Assembly: GCA_006384855.1 (NCBI GenBank)
Contig: VCJN01003318.1
Coordinates: 1 to 64,000 of the forward strand
Source of the DNA: Tetraselmis striata
Lineage: Eukaryota > Chlorophyta > Chlorodendrophyceae > Chlorodendrales > Chlorodendraceae
Length of the DNA: 64,000 nucleotides
Direction of reading: 5' to 3'
The translations under genes were made by a program, and so were the position numbers. This document shows, piece after piece, positions 61,866-64,000 of this stretch (positions within the stretch are counted from its first letter, which is position 1; every line of letters begins with the position of its first letter). The notes below the pieces were generated by a model. That model was not told the DNA's origin. It saw only the letters and a program-made list of their open reading frames with translations, and did no database searches.

Positions 61866-62259
61866 GAAAAAATGTATTATGCGTCTGCCTCTGTAACATC
61901 AGTTGTATACCTTTGTATAAACTGATGTGTCAACTACTTGTGCGGAGGTCTCTAATAAGCGACGACCTCATGTTCGACACTTCAAGAGGCACAACTCTCC
62001 ACGGTGACGCGCCTACTAGTGCGCGTGCCGCTTCGTGGTGGCTAGCTGCGAGCTAGCTAGACATATAAATAGCGGCGGGTGGTGACAACACTGTAAACAT
62101 TGTTTCTTTCTCCCTCTGTCGTCTTTGTGTTTTCACGACAGTCTTGCCTACTGCGTGTGTGAGGGGTGAGACTGCCGCACTGGTGTAGAAGCTAGTGTTG
62201 CGCTCCTAATTCTAAGCTTCCACTGCTCAACTCGTGATACCTCGACTGCATAGTTCGAC
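61866..62259 (+). promoter_or_regulatory. Possible promoter with TATA box (62061-62070)
   Basis: ACATATAAATAG at about 62060, followed by a pyrimidine-rich start-like region (TTTCTTTCTCCCTCTG). It precedes the Nudix-like frame. Confidence 0.35.
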
Positions 62260-62570
62260 ATGTCTGAGTCGATAATGTCTCCTGACAAGAGCCGAAAGCA
62301 ACTGTTCAACGAGGAGAATTCAGTCGACCTGTCAACTACTAAGGTCTCTGCGGCTGTGGTGGTCACTTTTGGCAAAGGTCACTCTGTCGAACGTCAAGTG
62401 ATCTGAACGACTAAACCAAATGCTAGTTCGACTCTTTTCTTACCAATCGGAAAGTCGACAGCATATATATGATCTAACTGTGCGCGGCACGCTGTGCGGA
62501 AACTCCGTGAGGAAACAGGTCTGCTTGTTTCTCAGGACGACTTCGCACGCTCTAGTCATCTCACACCTAG
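62260..62570 (+). pseudogene. Nudix-hydrolase-like frame with two in-frame TGA codons
   Basis: ATG at 62260 (MSESIMSPDKSRK). It reads KVSAAVVVTFG (strand A of Nudix), then TGA (62404-62406), FLPIGKS, TGA (near 62470), and CARHAVRKLREETGLLV, which matches the Nudix box R-E-U-x-E-E-x-G-U except Lys for the first Glu. Without the two TGAs the order of parts is right for a Nudix fold. A neighbouring open frame (62420-62758, 112 aa) overlaps in another phase and may carry the continuation after a further shift. Could be a broken gene or one with very short introns. Confidence 0.35.
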
Positions 62571-63087
62571 TTGCACCAGTAGCTGCTCTTGGTGAGGAAT
62601 TAGATGCTGATGACGATAATGCTCCAGTTGGCGTCGAGCGTATCTTTCCTGAGAGTATCACCCTGGACCCAGAATTTGATGATTCGTGCTCGATCAGTAT
62701 TGGCGTAAGCAAGCGCGGCAAGCATGTTCCGACTACTGCGTGGTACCCTCCATTTTGATTCATACTGTTGTTAGTGATACATGGGCGACTATCTACACGG
62801 CTGTACTAAATGGCTACATACCGGATGAATCGTTCGTACCCAGAGCTCCCTCAGCAGTTTGCATTTAGATATGATACTAGTGAATCACCTATCTGGGATG
62901 CCGTGAACCGGTATCTAGTCGTGGATCCGATGGCGACTGATATGAGCAAGATGCATGGTGATTACTGATGTACCATGGTACGAGACTCCTAATTCTCAAC
63001 TGACTGAGTCTCAGCGAAAATCAGCTCAAGCTCAGCCTAAGCAAGCATATAAGAACTCCGACACCAACACCCCCACCACCGGTTTCT

Positions 63088-63444
63088 TTGACCCACAGCT
63101 TGGGTATGTACTTGGCCGAGGCAGCTTTAACGCAACTTCTTCCGCCCGCCGGTATATATGACCACTTCCTCAACGATGCTCGTGGGTTGGGTAGGTACGC
63201 CGCGGCGGTGCGCGAGGCGTGGGGCCGCCTCCAAGCGGCTACTGATGGCCACCTCAGCGACGCAAATGCGCGCGTGATGGAGCGGGAAGCGGTGGCTGCG
63301 TCGGGCTCGCAAAATGAGCTGACGGCATTTCTAGACCAGGCCAACAACTCTCGGCTTCGAAATAAGGTGTGCGCTCTCCTTGTCACATACTCACATGTAG
63401 GGAACGGATCTTGTTCAACCAACTCGATGCGGCGTCGGGCATAA
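63088..63444 (+). CDS. Unidentified helical ORF, 118 aa
   Basis: Open frame with natural composition (GRYAAAVREAWGRLQAATDGHLSDANARVMEREAVAA and FLDQANNSRLRNKVCALL). May be an exon of the gene that runs off the right edge. No family recognised. Confidence 0.3.
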   Translation: MTHSLGMYLAEAALTQLLPPAGIYDHFLNDARGLGRYAAAVREAWGRLQAATDGHLSDANARVMEREAVAASGSQNELTAFLDQANNSRLRNKVCALLVTYSHVGNGSCSTNSMRRRA

Positions 63445-63512
63445 CGTGGACAATGGCCATCCCCACCACGCGGACGGTCATGACTCATCCGCATTTCCTT
63501 CTTTCTGCCTAG

Positions 63513-64000
63513 CCCGTGCCTGTCGCCGGTGGTTGGGAGCCAGATCATTCTGCCCTCGACAGAGCACAACCCCGTCACTGTTCACCGATACGGCGACGCG
63601 CTCATGAGCCTCCCGGCACCCGGAGACGCCCACTGGCGTGTACAACACGACGCTATCGCAGACGCCTGCCGCGATCATTGTGTTCACGACCTGGGTAGCG
63701 CTGTACACCGGGAGGTGAATGACTTGTTCAAGCAGGTAGTGCCTCTCGGCAACACCGTACCCATGGATGAACTCAAGGACACAGTGCCGGACTCAAATGA
63801 GCTCTCCCTTCCGGCGTTCAGCGTCGTGACCGGGAGCTATGATCCCCGTAGCTTGAAGTCCACGTTGCTGGAGTTCAAGACTATATATATGCGGAATAAG
63901 GGGGTCAAGTACACTGCAGTGCCCCGGGCCACGGCTGTGGATCGGTTTGAGCGCTCCCTGTTGGGCGACATACAACGGGGGTTGGCAGTGCGGGATGAGG
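63513..64000 (+). CDS. Unidentified reading frame running off the window end (partial)
   Basis: Open from a TGA at 63481 to the last base. A good acceptor (TTCTTTCTGCCTAG) ends at 63512, so this looks like an exon. It encodes VVGSQIILPSTEHNPVTVH, then AHWRVQHDAIADACRDH, EVNDLFKQVVPLGNTVPMDEL and a Lys/Arg-rich part (TIYMRNKGVKYTAVPRATAVDRFERSLLG). First ATG in frame at 63604. Function not recognised; the 3' end lies outside the window. Confidence 0.4.

Overview
This window looks like nuclear DNA of a green alga, most likely a chlorophycean or volvocine relative. The evidence is compact intron-rich genes with GT-AG introns, very long G/C homopolymers, dinucleotide microsatellites, satellite arrays and many broken transposons. 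Set into it is an almost complete endogenous virus: a polinton-like virus (PLV) of about 19.8 kb at roughly 7.03-26.83 kb, bounded by inverted repeats of about 0.87 kb.

Layout. 0.16-1.7 kb: a five-exon plastid-type NAD(P)-binding SDR gene on the minus strand. 2.6-4.4 kb: a decayed tyrosine-recombinase element. 7.03-26.83 kb: the PLV. 29.4-31.4 kb: a transposase-like gene with a C-terminal SAP motif. 33.4-34.5 kb: a long unidentified ORF. 35.3-37.6 kb (minus) and 43.9-47.3 kb (plus): two divergent paralogous glycosyltransferase-like genes. Between them, at 38.34-42.36 kb, sits a young gag-only LTR retrotransposon with apparently identical LTRs and a 5-bp target duplication. 47.7-48.7 kb: a 191-bp satellite. 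50.2-55 kb (minus): a RING, probably SPX-RING, E3 ligase gene. 56.3-57.6 kb: a LINE tail interrupted by a 1.03-kb inverted-repeat transposon that contains a large hairpin. 58.3 kb: a second tyrosine-recombinase remnant. 59.5-61.9 kb: a decayed LINE. 62.2-64 kb: a broken Nudix-like frame and unidentified open frames running off the end.

The PLV. The replication side holds a TVpol-type polymerase fused to a superfamily-3 helicase, a four-finger C2H2 protein fused to a putative Vsr/DUF559-like nuclease, a multi-CxxC zinc protein and small basic proteins. The integration module is a tyrosine recombinase; I see no rve integrase, no protein-primed PolB and no maturation protease. A C5-cytosine methyltransferase-like gene is interrupted by one TAG. 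The morphogenesis side, mostly minus strand at 18.5-24.6 kb, has the packaging ATPase, a basic glycine-rich protein, a small Gly/Ala-rich virion-type protein, the double jelly-roll major capsid protein, the probable penton and an FN3-like adhesin. A collagen-like fibre gene (one frameshift, one nonsense codon) and an FN3/discoidin adhesin complete the particle. The capsid and replication genes are open, so the insertion looks recent or only lightly decayed.

Most unusual signals: a third, diverged copy of the TIR core between the polymerase and zinc-finger nuclease genes, carrying the same GTGCCACT boxes; and the repeated placement of long poly-C tracts a few bases after the 5' splice site of host introns, always C on the sense strand.
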